Assembly (NCBI GenBank): GCA_022925895.1
Contig: JAKSYS010000048.1
Location: forward strand, 99,099-163,098
Origin: Fragilaria crotonensis
Lineage: Eukaryota; Bacillariophyta; Fragilariophyceae; Fragilariales; Fragilariaceae
Direction of reading: 5' to 3'
Length of the DNA stretch: 64,000 nt
The notes under the pieces are model-generated. The model saw nothing but the letters and a program-made list of their open reading frames with translations, was not told the DNA's origin and searched no databases. Below, one piece after another: positions 30,378-40,930 of the stretch. Made by a program: the position numbers and the translations under genes. Numbering within the stretch: the stretch's first letter is position 1; each line of letters begins with the position of its first letter.

Positions 30378-31655
30378 ATGATGAAAAGCCCAGCCTACGC
30401 CGTCGTTGCAGACTCTGAGAGCAGTCTTCACAACGATATCGTTGTCCATGGAAAAGCCATAGCTCCGCTTGTAGACCGCAGAAAGCGTGAATTGGGTCTA
30501 GCGTTCGTCACTGGAACCGTTCTCGGAGGTCTTTTGCTTTGGTTGCTGCTCCTAGCCTCCGGTAGTTTTGATCCGCAGGCGCCTGCGCCATCGCTACTAC
30601 CGGTAGATGTGCCAACCGTGAGCCATTCCGAAGCAAATGGGACTGCAATTCATCCCCTGAAACCTCCTCCACAGAATGAAACTCAGTCAGCGCAGCAACA
30701 ACAACAAGACAACGATCAACAAACCCACCACGACCAACAAGGGACTCACGGGAACGAAAATCCGGAGTCATCATCGTGGTGGTCAGCGGCCACTAGTACG
30801 GTTTCGGGATGGTTTGGTGGTGGCGATGCACACCATCCCACGAAACTGGCGGGAGGCGGACGGGATTGGCTCGTTGACGCTCAAACAGGTACAGTGGCAG
30901 CCAAATTGAATCCTACATTCCGCTTGGCTGTTGGTCCTGCTCTCCTAGTTTTAGTCCCATCCGATTCTGAACGTGCCCTGTTCTTCTTGCAGTCGCCGAC
31001 TGCTTCCGTGCATAACGTTGATTTAGTTGTTGATCCCAATGGTGAGTTTGTTGGATTCCCCAAGGAAACACCAGCGACATTGGAGGGCTTTGAATATTTT
31101 GATACGGTTGTGTCCCCCTTTGTCGAACCACTATCGATCACGTATAAGGAAGATAACTTTCTCGTCTATGATGATGAGTACGTGTTGGATGTTTCCTTTT
31201 GGAAGATTGTGGAAGGACAGACTGTGAACTTCGTGAAGGCCTTGGATGGATCGACGTTTACCACGCATGGCGGTCGCGACTGGATCTGGAATGAGAATGG
31301 AAGTCTAAGTCCGAAACTGAACAAGGCATTAGTGCTGGGAAGAGGACCGCAGACACTTATCATTACGCAACGAGAGGACCAAGCTTTGCATCTTTCTCAT
31401 GCTCAGGAGTTGGCTAACGGTGAGACTGTTCCAATGGAGTTGGCTGGAGCGCAGCAGGGGATTGATGCCAAAGAAGTACAAACAACAAGTGATGGTTGGC
31501 TTTACCGCGAGACAGTTCTTGTGAACAAAAATCCCATTCGCATCAAGTATGATGGGAATTTCATTCTCACTTCCGATGAGAACTTCGCCTTGGATATCGC
31601 TGAATGGAAACTGGAACAAGACAACGTTGTCACATTCGTTGGCGGAAATGACTAA
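30378..31655 (+). CDS. Signal-anchor protein with two repeated beta-rich modules
   Basis: 425 aa from the ATG at 30378 (a second ATG follows directly). The upstream frame begins only at TTG. A short cytosolic tail precedes one membrane helix (about residues 41-61), then a Gln/His/Asn-rich linker, then two related modules. Each opens with GGRDW followed by a KLN motif and a strand-rich region (GGRDWLVDAQTGTVAAKLN and GGRDWIWNENGSLSPKLN). Each also has an NFLVYDDEYVLDV/NFILTSDENFALDI segment ending in a W-K pair. The W..NGSLSPKLN...VLGRG pattern recalls beta-trefoil (ricin-B-like) lectin units, but the QxW signature is absent. It is likely a type II membrane or Golgi/cell-surface protein; the function is unknown. 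Confidence 0.75.
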   Translation: MMKSPAYAVVADSESSLHNDIVVHGKAIAPLVDRRKRELGLAFVTGTVLGGLLLWLLLLASGSFDPQAPAPSLLPVDVPTVSHSEANGTAIHPLKPPPQNETQSAQQQQQDNDQQTHHDQQGTHGNENPESSSWWSAATSTVSGWFGGGDAHHPTKLAGGGRDWLVDAQTGTVAAKLNPTFRLAVGPALLVLVPSDSERALFFLQSPTASVHNVDLVVDPNGEFVGFPKETPATLEGFEYFDTVVSPFVEPLSITYKEDNFLVYDDEYVLDVSFWKIVEGQTVNFVKALDGSTFTTHGGRDWIWNENGSLSPKLNKALVLGRGPQTLIITQREDQALHLSHAQELANGETVPMELAGAQQGIDAKEVQTTSDGWLYRETVLVNKNPIRIKYDGNFILTSDENFALDIAEWKLEQDNVVTFVGGND

Positions 31656-31737
31656 AGACTCAGGTATGCATGAGCTGGTTGTTGACGGATATTTATGTTA
31701 CCAGGAGCTTCGTACTCCAGCATTGTACTCTAGTAGA

Positions 31738-32826
31738 CTATGTTAATTCTATGGACGACTCCCGTTCGCCGTACGCGTTCAGGCCCACATCGCCAAGCGA
31801 TCTGATAGATATTGAGCTGACTGAAGAAAGTGATACATTCTCACCCTTGTCATAGGATGGCATACACACAAAATAGAATCCTTCTTGCTTGGAAAGCTTT
31901 CGAGACTTGCATCTGTCGACATCCGAATTTGTGGCGGGGGCGCTTAAACCGTTCATTGTGTTGCAAGGGTCTGTATCACAGTCTGCGGGCTTGAGAGAAT
32001 GGACAAAGTTCGCCCCACGAATAATTTTTCCTTCTTGAATCGATTGCTGCGTCGCGAATACACATCGTTTCGTAACTCTGTACACAACCAACGCCGCAGG
32101 CCCCAGCAGCGCCATCGCCAACGTCAAACATATCCACCCCACCTGTTTGTTTTCATCTGGCAGCTTTCTCACTGCGTGTATCGCTCCTGCAACACTCAAG
32201 GCGACGAAAATGCCACCCAATGCCAAAGTGATGCAAAAAATTCTCGAATGTGCCAAGGCCTCCTCCTGCTCGCGTTTATACTTGGCCTCCCAGTCGTCTT
32301 GTAACATTCCAGAGGTTGGTTCGTAGGGCAAAACAACCAACCAAACATTTGCAAAGCCCTCTTCCAACAGCTGGTCTGTGGTAAAAGCCTTGCGAACTTG
32401 AAAGGTATTCCCTTCATGTTCATAAATGTAATCAATTATCGCATGATATGCAGGTATTCCGGGGGTATCCCCTCCCGACATGTCAACTTTCGACTCTAGA
32501 ACATGACCCTGAACCGGTATCGCATCCTTTGCATAGTGCGACATGCTGGTTTGAAAGAGCGGTCGGATAGTGAAAATGGTCCAACCAAAGGCGATTCCCA
32601 TACAGAGCCAAACATCTGAGATGGAGGACGCTACCGGTTCGTCGTCCTCCTCCTCTTCCTCCGGCACTTCGATGGGAACTTCCATTCCATGACTTCGTAG
32701 GAGACGGCCGACAGTGGTTATCGCTCCCCCGTCCGTTCTCATTGTTGTTGCTATTATCATGACGACAAGGACAAGGAGAAATATGCAAAGCACTGGTGCC
32801 TTGGATTGAACTGTTCTTGTTGTCAT
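31738..32826 (-). CDS. Four-helix membrane protein with an extracytosolic beta domain
   Basis: 362 aa, single exon, ATG at 32826. Predicted membrane helices lie near residues 11-28, 75-93, 197-218 and 229-250. An acidic Glu-rich segment (PEEEEEDDEP) lies between the first two. Between helices 2 and 3 is a beta-rich domain (IPVQGHVLESKV, YHAIIDYIYEHEGNTFQVRKAF, VVLPYEPTSGM) that resembles DUF3592-type domains. The tail is Ser-rich and probably cytosolic. It is convergent with the preceding gene, 82 bp between stops. The function is unknown. Confidence 0.75.
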   Translation of the reverse strand: MTTRTVQSKAPVLCIFLLVLVVMIIATTMRTDGGAITTVGRLLRSHGMEVPIEVPEEEEEDDEPVASSISDVWLCMGIAFGWTIFTIRPLFQTSMSHYAKDAIPVQGHVLESKVDMSGGDTPGIPAYHAIIDYIYEHEGNTFQVRKAFTTDQLLEEGFANVWLVVLPYEPTSGMLQDDWEAKYKREQEEALAHSRIFCITLALGGIFVALSVAGAIHAVRKLPDENKQVGWICLTLAMALLGPAALVVYRVTKRCVFATQQSIQEGKIIRGANFVHSLKPADCDTDPCNTMNGLSAPATNSDVDRCKSRKLSKQEGFYFVCMPSYDKGENVSLSSVSSISIRSLGDVGLNAYGERESSIELT

Positions 32827-33794
32827 CGCACTTTAAGCCATGTCACGCAAATCAACGATTTCGAGAAGTCTCCAAAAAGCCCTGTAAGCTTGAACTTCTT
32901 CCGATGCTCGCTGCTTCCCGCAAGTCTAGTAGGGTCAGAGGGTGTTTTTTACGCATCCAAGTCTATATCCCAAGATTACAGCGAATGGTACTGCAGCTGG
33001 ACCTTCACGTTACCGTCTATGTGTTGCCGAAAGAGTGAGCCGTTGAGTCGTTTTGCCGCGTACTGAGAGTACACATGTACTCATAGTGCACTCCAATTTT
33101 TGTGCGCATAGCGGCTGGCTTTTGCTCCGAAATACTACAGTACATACAACCTACGTCACATGTCATACTGTATGCATCCGGATTACGTTACACGCGCAGT
33201 TGAGCGACCGGTAGACCCCCTACAGTAGTCCGTACGTCAAGTGTGACAGCCTGGGAGCCTGGTCGTCACTGTATGAACAACTCCAGTACTCCATGCGTAT
33301 GACCTTACCAGCTACAACAACTGCTACAACTATAGTATTCCAGTACAAGTACTACGGTCGATCCCATCGATCACTGCCATTGATGAAGGATTGAGAGGAT
33401 CATTTTGTTACGGCTTAGATTCCAAGTCATTAATGACGATGAGCGAAGCATTGCAAGTCGTTAGCTTAATGGGGAAGAAAAATATAACTAGCGACCACCT
33501 GAAATGTAAGACATCCATCGGATCCGGAGAATTCCTGTTGCATGGAAGCCTCCAGAATCACTCTATTCATAGGTCGAAGGAACTACCGCTAGCATCCACT
33601 CGGTGACCGAGTATTGTAACAATGGGCGCTTCAAGTTAAACATATTACTTCAGCATTCTCGGGGATGTCATGCGCCTCTGGTGCATGTATTCTATTCCGC
33701 CGTCTCCTTTTATTTGGAGTCTGATAAACTTGAGATGGCGCTTCCAATGACTGCAAAGGCTGCGAAAAAGGTACTCGGTGAGTCGTTCTCAACT
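32827..33794. other. Intergenic stretch, GTAC-rich
   Basis: About 970 bp; 33060-33360 is dense in GTAC/AGTAC words. No gene supported. Short frames at 33391-33878 have no recognisable features. Confidence 0.4.
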
Positions 33795-34433
33795 TTAGCA
33801 CATAGCTCTCATAGGCAGAGATATTCCTACCTCTTTTCCACTGCGTTTCAAATACACGGCGCTGTCGTCAGCGTCTAAGCATCGCTCCTGTACCAACTCC
33901 AACACCAGCCCATCCAAACATCTGTCTTTGATTCTTGACTGTACCACAGTTCGACAGGATGCGCACTCCGCCGCTTCGCAACACTGATTACAAAATCGAT
34001 GACCACATGGCACTAGAATCATAGCTGAAACCAAGAGCTCCATGCAAATGGGACAGGCCACATGATCAGTTAGCTTCCGTTTGGCAGCGGAGGACAGTTC
34101 GGAGGAACTCGTTGCCACTTCGCTGTATCTCACTTGATAACTGTAGCTATCTTTCCACAGAGAAAGTACATCGCCGTGATTCAATGCCGTTTCTCCAGTA
34201 AGAGGTTTATTGCCCAATCGAACATAGTGGTCTGTTTTCAGTGGAGCAGCGTAAAGAGTTTCATCTCGCCACTCGAGCCTCAGCAATTCGCGTGAAACAT
34301 GCTTCAACTCAATGATCGTATTGATATCGTTTCGCCCAATCACAATCGGACAATCGGGGTAAACGCGAAGCATGGGACGCTTATCAGTCTCATCGTCGAC
34401 ATCTAACAGCGGAACAAGCTTTGCAACAGACAT
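33795..34433 (-). CDS. FHA-RING protein, likely E3 ubiquitin ligase
   Basis: 212 aa from the ATG at 34433 (MSVAKLV). The frame is open 297 bp further upstream, but that extension is translated GTAC-repeat DNA. Residues about 15-110 form an FHA-like phosphothreonine-binding domain: IGRN, HVSRELLRLEW, and a strand pattern ending SYQVRYSE. A C3HC4 RING follows (CPICMELLVSAMILVPCGHRFCNQCC...CASC). The pairing is the one used by CHFR/RNF8-type ligases, which recognise phosphorylated partners and ubiquitylate them. Targets are not predictable here. Confidence 0.8.
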   Translation of the reverse strand: MSVAKLVPLLDVDDETDKRPMLRVYPDCPIVIGRNDINTIIELKHVSRELLRLEWRDETLYAAPLKTDHYVRLGNKPLTGETALNHGDVLSLWKDSYSYQVRYSEVATSSSELSSAAKRKLTDHVACPICMELLVSAMILVPCGHRFCNQCCEAAECASCRTVVQSRIKDRCLDGLVLELVQERCLDADDSAVYLKRSGKEVGISLPMRAMC

Positions 34434-35543
34434 GGTGCAATCAGAATCCAGATTGTGTAGCGTGTTGCCTAAATTCTCCTTGTACAAAATGTACGTAGTA
34501 CGTAGTAGATTGCCATAAACAGAGTAGTCACGTAATTTGGGAAACGGGATTCGGGATGTACAGTACGCCAGTAATTGTTTTCCATGAAACCTGTACAAGT
34601 ACCTGATACTTGTACCCTGGTACAAGGTACCAGGTACAAGTACCGGAGTTTGAAAATACAAGTATGAATACAAGAACAAGTATGCGATACCAAGTACTTG
34701 TACCAAGTATTTCTGGAGTGTACTGTACAAGGTACAAGTACCGTTGACTTAGTCGGAGTGCAGGATGCACCTACTGCTCTCTTAACTTCAAATGAAGAAC
34801 TATCATATGACCTTTGGGTTGCATACTTTAAGCCCTTTGGCATTGGAATCCTTGCCCTAATTTTGTTCAACGTCTGTTCCTTATGGGCATTTCCTTTGTA
34901 TGTTAGTAAATCTCAGGAAGGGGCTCCACTGGGTCCCATTTGAGCAGGCATTGTGAATACCTCACTTGCAGGTGGGGAGTACGGAATTGTTTATGACATC
35001 CTAAGCACTTGTTACTGAAATACATACTTGTCCTTGAAAGTGTTGATGCCCAAGTGTCCTGCATTTTGTTAACTGAATGGTAACTACGACCAAGTTACAA
35101 AATTGTATCATGCAATAACAATACCAAGCCCAGGACTCCTGATTGACAAGAACTCGTTGGCATGGCACAGTCAGGAAATACAAACCATGATAAGCATGTA
35201 ACTGATCACACCATTGACTTGGGAACAACTGATGGGCAACAACTCCAAGTTCGGGTCTCGAATGGGAGTTTCAGTGATAGTGACGACTGTTGGTAATGCT
35301 TCGATTCCTGTGAGCTACATTTGCATTGGTAGGCGTCTACTCTCAGAAATTTGTTACCAATCGCTTCCTGGATTGCGATGACCATCCGCTGGGACCTCGA
35401 AAACAGAAACTGATCGGTGTCTCGATTAAGTGGAGGCCCTTCCGACACTGATTCAGTCGCTGGTAATGGAGTCTCTTACAGTTCATGAACAAAACGTGTT
35501 CGAAATAAGCTTCATGGGCAGAAAGGACATCGGGAATCACACT
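34434..35543. other. Intergenic stretch with GTAC repeats and a membrane-peptide fragment
   Basis: 34560-34740 is one of the densest GTAC/ACAAGTAC clusters in the window. A plus-strand frame ending at 34943 encodes a short hydrophobic segment (FGIGILALILFNVCSLWAFPLYV) that may be the remnant or last exon of a membrane protein. The rest shows nothing recognisable. Confidence 0.35.
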
Positions 35544-36410
35544 CTATTTCCGAGACGACTTGCTGGCGCTGTGTTGTGCATCAACAACTCCTACGTTCCG
35601 CATGGCAGCAACGTAGACGGGATCGTTGCGAGTATCTGGAAATTCCATCAAGAGTTTTTGCAGCAGGGCGCGTGGAGTAGGCGAAGATGGCGAATAATTT
35701 TTCAGGTACTCCTTCAATAAGTCACCTCGTTTCAAGGAAGCTCGGTACTCTGCATGAGCCGATTCCAAGGCGGGCAACACTTGTTGCGGCAAGATGACAT
35801 CATGCCGAGTGGTTGAGAAGGTACTATACAGTAGTTCTGAAGAGCCCACGCCATTGTCTACAATTCGCACCACCCCTGAAGCGACTAGTAACTCAAGAAT
35901 ATCCTGCAGCGATCGACGACATGGTGGAAGATTGTATTCCAACTGAGCTTTCGAGAGTGGTCCGTACAACTGCAACAAACCAAGAACATCGTGAGTTATC
36001 TGCACAACGTGCGCGTCGGCTAACAATGCTGGGTTTGTTTTTCGTTTCTTCGGCACAGGCTGCTGCTGCAGCGGTGATGCTGCAGTCGATGCGTTCGTGC
36101 TCGGTTTTTGTGAAATGCTAGCGAAAGGTTTACCAATAGCTGCAGCTGCTATCAAAGGCGATGAAGACGGAGATGGCGACTTCCTCCCAACTACGTTTAT
36201 GGAATCCACTGATTTCGGTGGAGGTTCATTAACGACACCAAGCTCAGCTAAAGGTGCACCTATATCTGGAATCCTCGCGTCCTTTTTTTTCTCTTGTCCC
36301 TTTGACTCGGATACGACAGCAACGCTCTTGGAGCATTCATCCGAACTTAGCGAAGTCTCGGCGTGAGCCATGGATGGGTCTGCAGATGCTGAAGTAGCGT
36401 TGTTGTTCAT
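35544..36410 (-). CDS. Putative winged-helix protein, otherwise unknown
   Basis: 288 aa, ATG at 36410. The first 125 residues are low-complexity Ser/Ala/Pro/Gln with a basic PKKRKT motif that would serve as a nuclear localisation signal. A compact region follows (QITHDVLGLLQLYGPLSKAQLEYNLPP... LQDILELLVASGVVRIV). It has the helix-turn-helix-wing pattern of winged-helix DNA- or protein-binding domains. The C-terminus is helical. It may be a transcription or chromatin factor; I cannot name the family. Confidence 0.6.
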   Translation of the reverse strand: MNNNATSASADPSMAHAETSLSSDECSKSVAVVSESKGQEKKKDARIPDIGAPLAELGVVNEPPPKSVDSINVVGRKSPSPSSSPLIAAAAIGKPFASISQKPSTNASTAASPLQQQPVPKKRKTNPALLADAHVVQITHDVLGLLQLYGPLSKAQLEYNLPPCRRSLQDILELLVASGVVRIVDNGVGSSELLYSTFSTTRHDVILPQQVLPALESAHAEYRASLKRGDLLKEYLKNYSPSSPTPRALLQKLLMEFPDTRNDPVYVAAMRNVGVVDAQHSASKSSRK

Positions 36411-38151
36411 CTTGGCATGCGAATGGCAGAGGTTTCCTCATCGTCTGATCCGATGAGAAAAAGACCCGGTGAGAGATCCAAATCAATGGACGATGGACAG
36501 ACGGATGAGTTGAGTTGGAGTTCGCCTTTTTTTAACACACGTACTACTACACGCTTGCAGTTCTAGAGTGTACCATCAGGTACTACGGTAGCTACCGGTA
36601 GAGTACATAGAACTGAGACATCTCTACGCTACTGTATTACTTGGCAGTGGTGCATTTTACTAGTATAAGCAGCCTGAAGTTCCTTCCGGTATTGCAGAAT
36701 CGCACCAATAACTCAATCAAACAAAAGTTGTGGGGCAAATTGCATGCTTCCCATTGCCTCAGAATTCAGAATGTAATGAAGATCTCCATCATTTCATGAG
36801 CTGTAACATCTTCTTCAAGAAGTTCTAGACTTGTGTTTATGACCGTGCTGGGAGTGGCAAGCATTTGAGGAATTACTGCAGCAGCAAAATTCATAAAGTT
36901 TTGTCTAAATTGGAACTTGCCAAGGGACAATCAGCAACCTGAAAAAATGTGAGCAAATTACACAGGCTAACCTCTTATGGGAATATTTCTCAACAAGAGC
37001 TAAGTACTAGGTAGCTACTAACCAACCTTGGCTCGTCCTGGTGCCCACCCAGCAATGTAGGGATCAAAGGATGAGGGATATGCACTTACAGGGTTTGGCT
37101 AGCGAGTAAAATAGCTTCCCACATGATTAAACTCCATGCCCTCTTCACAGATGTGAACAAAGGTTAGCAACTTACCATTGCACAAATCATCACCATTAAC
37201 AACCTAATGGCCCTGCTCAGCCCTAGAATCAGCCATTGGTGTCTGTGTTCTGTGTTCCTGGTGCCTCACAATAGCTGTGAAAGTAATGTTTCAGCTGTCG
37301 TCATGTACCCACTTGATTACAAAGAGACCATTGGCAAGCCAATTAAGTTGATTGGCCATTCCTGATTGCATAATAGTTTTATAAAGATTGTTGTTGTTGT
37401 TTTGCTAGTAGAAACTGCTGGTGGTCTATTGTCTTGGGTAATGGTGCAACAATCTTGTCGAGCAACCTGTCCTAGCTAGTTTCTCTGTGGTGTCTTTCCA
37501 GCAAACGATCAAAGCTTGTACTCTTGGGTTTGACATGACAATGGCATGACATTCAAAGAGCTAGGCATCAATTGTATAGGGATTACAATGCTTGCTGGTG
37601 CTAAATGTACAAGAAGAAGGCTTTGCATCCTCGATAAATTACTTCGACTTATTAATTGGCAAACTTATCATATCTGAGGGGCTACATATCTTGCTAAAGT
37701 TATCTTCTTGCTGCAACCAAGTCCCAGCTGCCTATGGATTATAGACATGGCTGAAATGACATCAATCGTGACGTCGCATTGCCATTGTGCCGATGCCGTA
37801 ATGTCTACTGTCCACTGTCCAGAGTCCAGAGTACTGTACATAGTATGGTAGTATATGCGGACAGTACGACGTCCAGTCATATGACATACTCGGAGTACTG
37901 TACTATTCATCGGAAATAGGAATACGACGTGACTACGCCAGATTGATTGGGTTTGGTATGTTGTCTTTTGATCAAGTCTTTGTCCAGTGTGTAGCGTGTG
38001 GACCGGTAATCGTCCGTTAAATAAGCAATGATTAGAAAGCTCCGCGTGCGACACTAAAAAAAGCGGGTTAACAATTCTTAAGTTGTAGCCTGAGAGTATC
38101 TCACCATGTTTCTAAAAATGCAACAGATTTGCGAGTAGGATATCGCAGTTC
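36411..38151. other. Long intergenic stretch
   Basis: About 1.7 kb without a supported gene. 36530-36610 and 37800-37910 are GTAC-rich. 36630-37680 is AT-rich, has only short frames, and may be decayed repeat DNA. Confidence 0.4.
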
Positions 38152-38676
38152 TTAAGTGCCACAATACGCAGCCCCTGTGCCGCAGTATCCAAATTTGGAG
38201 CAGCAATCACCTTGATTGGGACAGACACCGATGCCGATGACACCTCCGCCACAAACTTTGATGTTAGCGCCCTGAGTAGGCTTTCTTGTCGGTCGACGAG
38301 TTGGTCGACGGGTTGGTCGACGAGTTGGTCGACGGGTTGGGCGGCGGGTTGGCTTACGTGTACCGCAATACGCTACACCAGTTCCACAGTATCCAAACTT
38401 GGAGCAACACAACGAACGATCGGAGCAGACTCCATTGCCGACAACACCTCCACCACACAAAACCGGATTATTGGGAGACGGCGTAGGCTTGCGAGTTGGG
38501 CGGCGGGATGGCTTAGGTGAGCTACCACAATAATCTGCACCAGGTCCGCAGTATCCAAACTTCGAGCAACAATATCCAGCAATCGAACAGACTCCGTCGC
38601 CGACAACACCATTGCCACACGTTGCAGCAGAAGTGAAAGCGACAAAAAATGAGGCGAGGATAACAAGGAAAAACAT
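38152..38676 (-). CDS. Secreted protein with three hevein-like chitin-binding modules
   Basis: 174 aa from the ATG at 38676, which gives a clean signal peptide (MFFLVILASFFVAFTSA). A start 48 bp upstream is also open. Three modules share the pattern C-G-G-VVG-GVC...CCSKFGYCG....YCG, the chitin-binding type-1 (hevein) fold with its aromatic Tyr and Ser contacts. Each has six cysteines instead of the usual eight. The first linker is short; the second is a run of (R/K)PT repeats, basic and Pro/Thr-rich, typical of extended O-glycosylated linkers in algal wall proteins. It probably binds chitin fibres or N-acetylglucosamine polymers outside the cell. Confidence 0.85.
   Translation of the reverse strand: MFFLVILASFFVAFTSAATCGNGVVGDGVCSIAGYCCSKFGYCGPGADYCGSSPKPSRRPTRKPTPSPNNPVLCGGGVVGNGVCSDRSLCCSKFGYCGTGVAYCGTRKPTRRPTRRPTRRPTRRPTRRPTRKPTQGANIKVCGGGVIGIGVCPNQGDCCSKFGYCGTGAAYCGT
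38287..38350. repeat. 12-bp tandem repeat encoding RPTR units
   Basis: About five copies of a 12-bp unit (GGTTGGTCGACG-like, alternating GAG/GGG) in the coding strand complement; they encode the second linker of the chitin-binding protein. Copy number is likely to vary between alleles. Confidence 0.85.
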
Positions 38677-38724
38677 CCTGCATGGCGAACTTGGCGCAGA
38701 GCGACTCCTGCAATCACCTGTCAT

Positions 38725-39324
38725 CGTTCAATTGCTATGATGCAAATTACTCTTTCGTCAGTTGAGAGTGCAACTTAGTTGATGACAGAATTTTGGCCTC
38801 GCCTTGGCATCCATGTTCCAAATGACATACTACCTGCTACTGCAGTACAACTGTACAACGCCTCTGCGCACATGGCACACATGTCGTCATATATCGAACT
38901 CCAGGTATGAATACACATCAACCCGAATAGGAGCCATATCACAAGGCGGCGGGATTCAGTTACTGCACTTAAGATATATGTGCATTTACAATATATTTAC
39001 GACAGTTCACTCCAGAAACCACAGAGTATCTAATATCTAAGATACACATGAAAATCAAACCCGGGTGCGCTAAGGACGAAGCACGGAAGGTATCATACTC
39101 GATTATAACATACTTATGCATGGATACGTAGAATCATTCCCAGAACCCACTCATGCATAATATGTACATAGCATACTGTACTCCGAGTACATATTAACGC
39201 CATAATCGGAGTATGATACATGATATACACATGCTCGTTGCTCATGTAGTATGTACCTGCTACTTGTACTGAGTCCACAATACTCGTACATACTATCTAC
39301 TATCTACCCCAGTACTACGCACTA
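38725..39324. other. Intergenic stretch left of the Stowaway-like element
   Basis: 600 bp, AT-rich with GTAC words near 39170-39310; no gene seen. It includes the TA target dinucleotide at 39323-39324. Confidence 0.4.
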
Positions 39325-40177
39325 CTCCCTCCGTCCGGATATAGCAGTCCCAACTAATATTTTAAAGGGGTTCCCATCCGGTGTCTTTCAGTCATTTGGA
39401 CGTAGGCTGTTGGTATCTTTCTACACGATGGCGAGGCATGCGCTCTCTCAACCGACGCTACTTAGAGAAATTTCCGCATTGTGACAAAAAATTCCGCATA
39501 ATTGGCATTCAATATGTCATGTCGAATGAAACACATGGAAACGGAACAGTATTCAAAGTAACGGCCACTAATAGTTACATAGAGTTTTGAATGAGCCTTG
39601 TATGAGGAAAAGTGTCCTTGCAATTCGAGACACGATTTTTAATTAACCAAATCCGTTAGTTTTTCCTATATGGTGCGATATTGATTTAGTAAGCACATAA
39701 AAGGGGTGAACAATGACCGTTAATGACTTCATGCAAAACTACCGTCAGGACTGCAACCTTTCAGGTATCACAGCGTTCTGTAAACGATTTTTTTGTTTAG
39801 CCCCAGTACGTTTTGTGTTCGTCATGTATAGTTGAAAAGTCGTAACGGAAGCTTTGGGACCGGGGAGGTCATCTGCGCGAGTTAAAGCCTTAGGCCGTTG
39901 TTATACAAGAAAATAAAACATTGAAGTTTTGAAGTTTCGAACATTCATAACCTATTATCTATCGGGTTATGAATGTTCGAAACTTCATTCGACCTTGTAC
40001 ATTATTATACGGCAAAACAAAATATTGAAGTTTTGAAGTACAATTATTTCAAGGTCACTCTCGTTGAGGCACACTTACTCGAATCTGCACTTAAACGAGT
40101 ACAAATGATGCATCCTCTCTTGTTACCTTCCTCCTTCTTCAGCTTCTGAAGCAAGGAGGTGTATCTCTACAAGCAGC

Positions 40178-40417
40178 ATGAGTCTTTTACAAGGAGAGAC
40201 AACAGTAGAGACGACGAGCGAGGACACCAGACCCGGAGACGACGAACCGTGTATCATTCGAATCCCGACTCAATTTCTTGACGTCCTCGCTGGTCGTATC
40301 TCACTCAATCTCGGTCGGATCAAGATGAAGGACATTGATTTGAGACCGGGCGATTCACACGCAACTTTCTGTCCAATCAGATTATGTTGTGGCCTTTATT
40401 TGAAGGAGTCCGAGTGA
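40178..40417 (+). CDS. Possible small ORF inside the nested element
   Basis: 79 aa from an ATG, covering the first interior repeat. The peptide FLDVLAGRISLNLGRIKMKD and DLRPGDSHATFC recurs in degraded form in later copies (for example near 40812-41033). It may be a captured or repeated coding segment, or an accidental frame. No family recognised. Confidence 0.25.
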   Translation: MSLLQGETTVETTSEDTRPGDDEPCIIRIPTQFLDVLAGRISLNLGRIKMKDIDLRPGDSHATFCPIRLCCGLYLKESE

Positions 40418-40930
40418 TATTTGTATTATCACGGTGCGGTCCGAGTCCGGACTCGATTTCTTGACGTCCTCGCTTGTCGTATCTCACTCAATCTTGGTCG
40501 GATCGAGATGCACGACATTGATTTGAGACCGGGCAATTCACACAACTTTCTGTCAACTTAGATTATGTTGCAGCCTTTATTTGAAGGAGTCCGAGTGATA
40601 TTTGTATTATCACGGTGCGGTCCGAGTCCGTACTCCGCATCTTGACGTCCTCGCTGGTCGCATCTCACTCAATCTTCGTCGGATTGAGATGAAAGGCATT
40701 GATTTGAGACCGGGAGATTCACACGCAACTTTTTGTCTCCTCAGATTTATGTTGTAGTCTTAGTTGAAATAGACGTACTAGCACTACTATTGCAATTATT
40801 GTATCATCACGGTGTGCTCGGCTCAATTTCCAGCAGTCATATCTGGTCATACCTCGCTCAATCTCGCTCGGATTGAGAAAAGTAAAGTTGATTTGAGACC
40901 GGGTGATTCACACGCAACTTTCTGTCTCCT
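40270..40930. repeat. Four diverged tandem repeats of about 180-190 bp
   Basis: The block CTTGACGTCCTCGCTGGTCG...TTGATTTGAGACCGGG...CACACGCAAC recurs at about 40276, 40457, 40637 and 40828 (spacings near 180, 180 and 190). Copies 2-4 carry substitutions and small indels that break the frame of copy 1. Confidence 0.8.

Noticed and set aside
34434-34730. 99-residue N-terminal extension of the FHA-RING protein
   Set aside because: Encoded by GTAC-repeat DNA, with Tyr/Leu-rich low-complexity sequence; ATG at 34433 fits the domain start.
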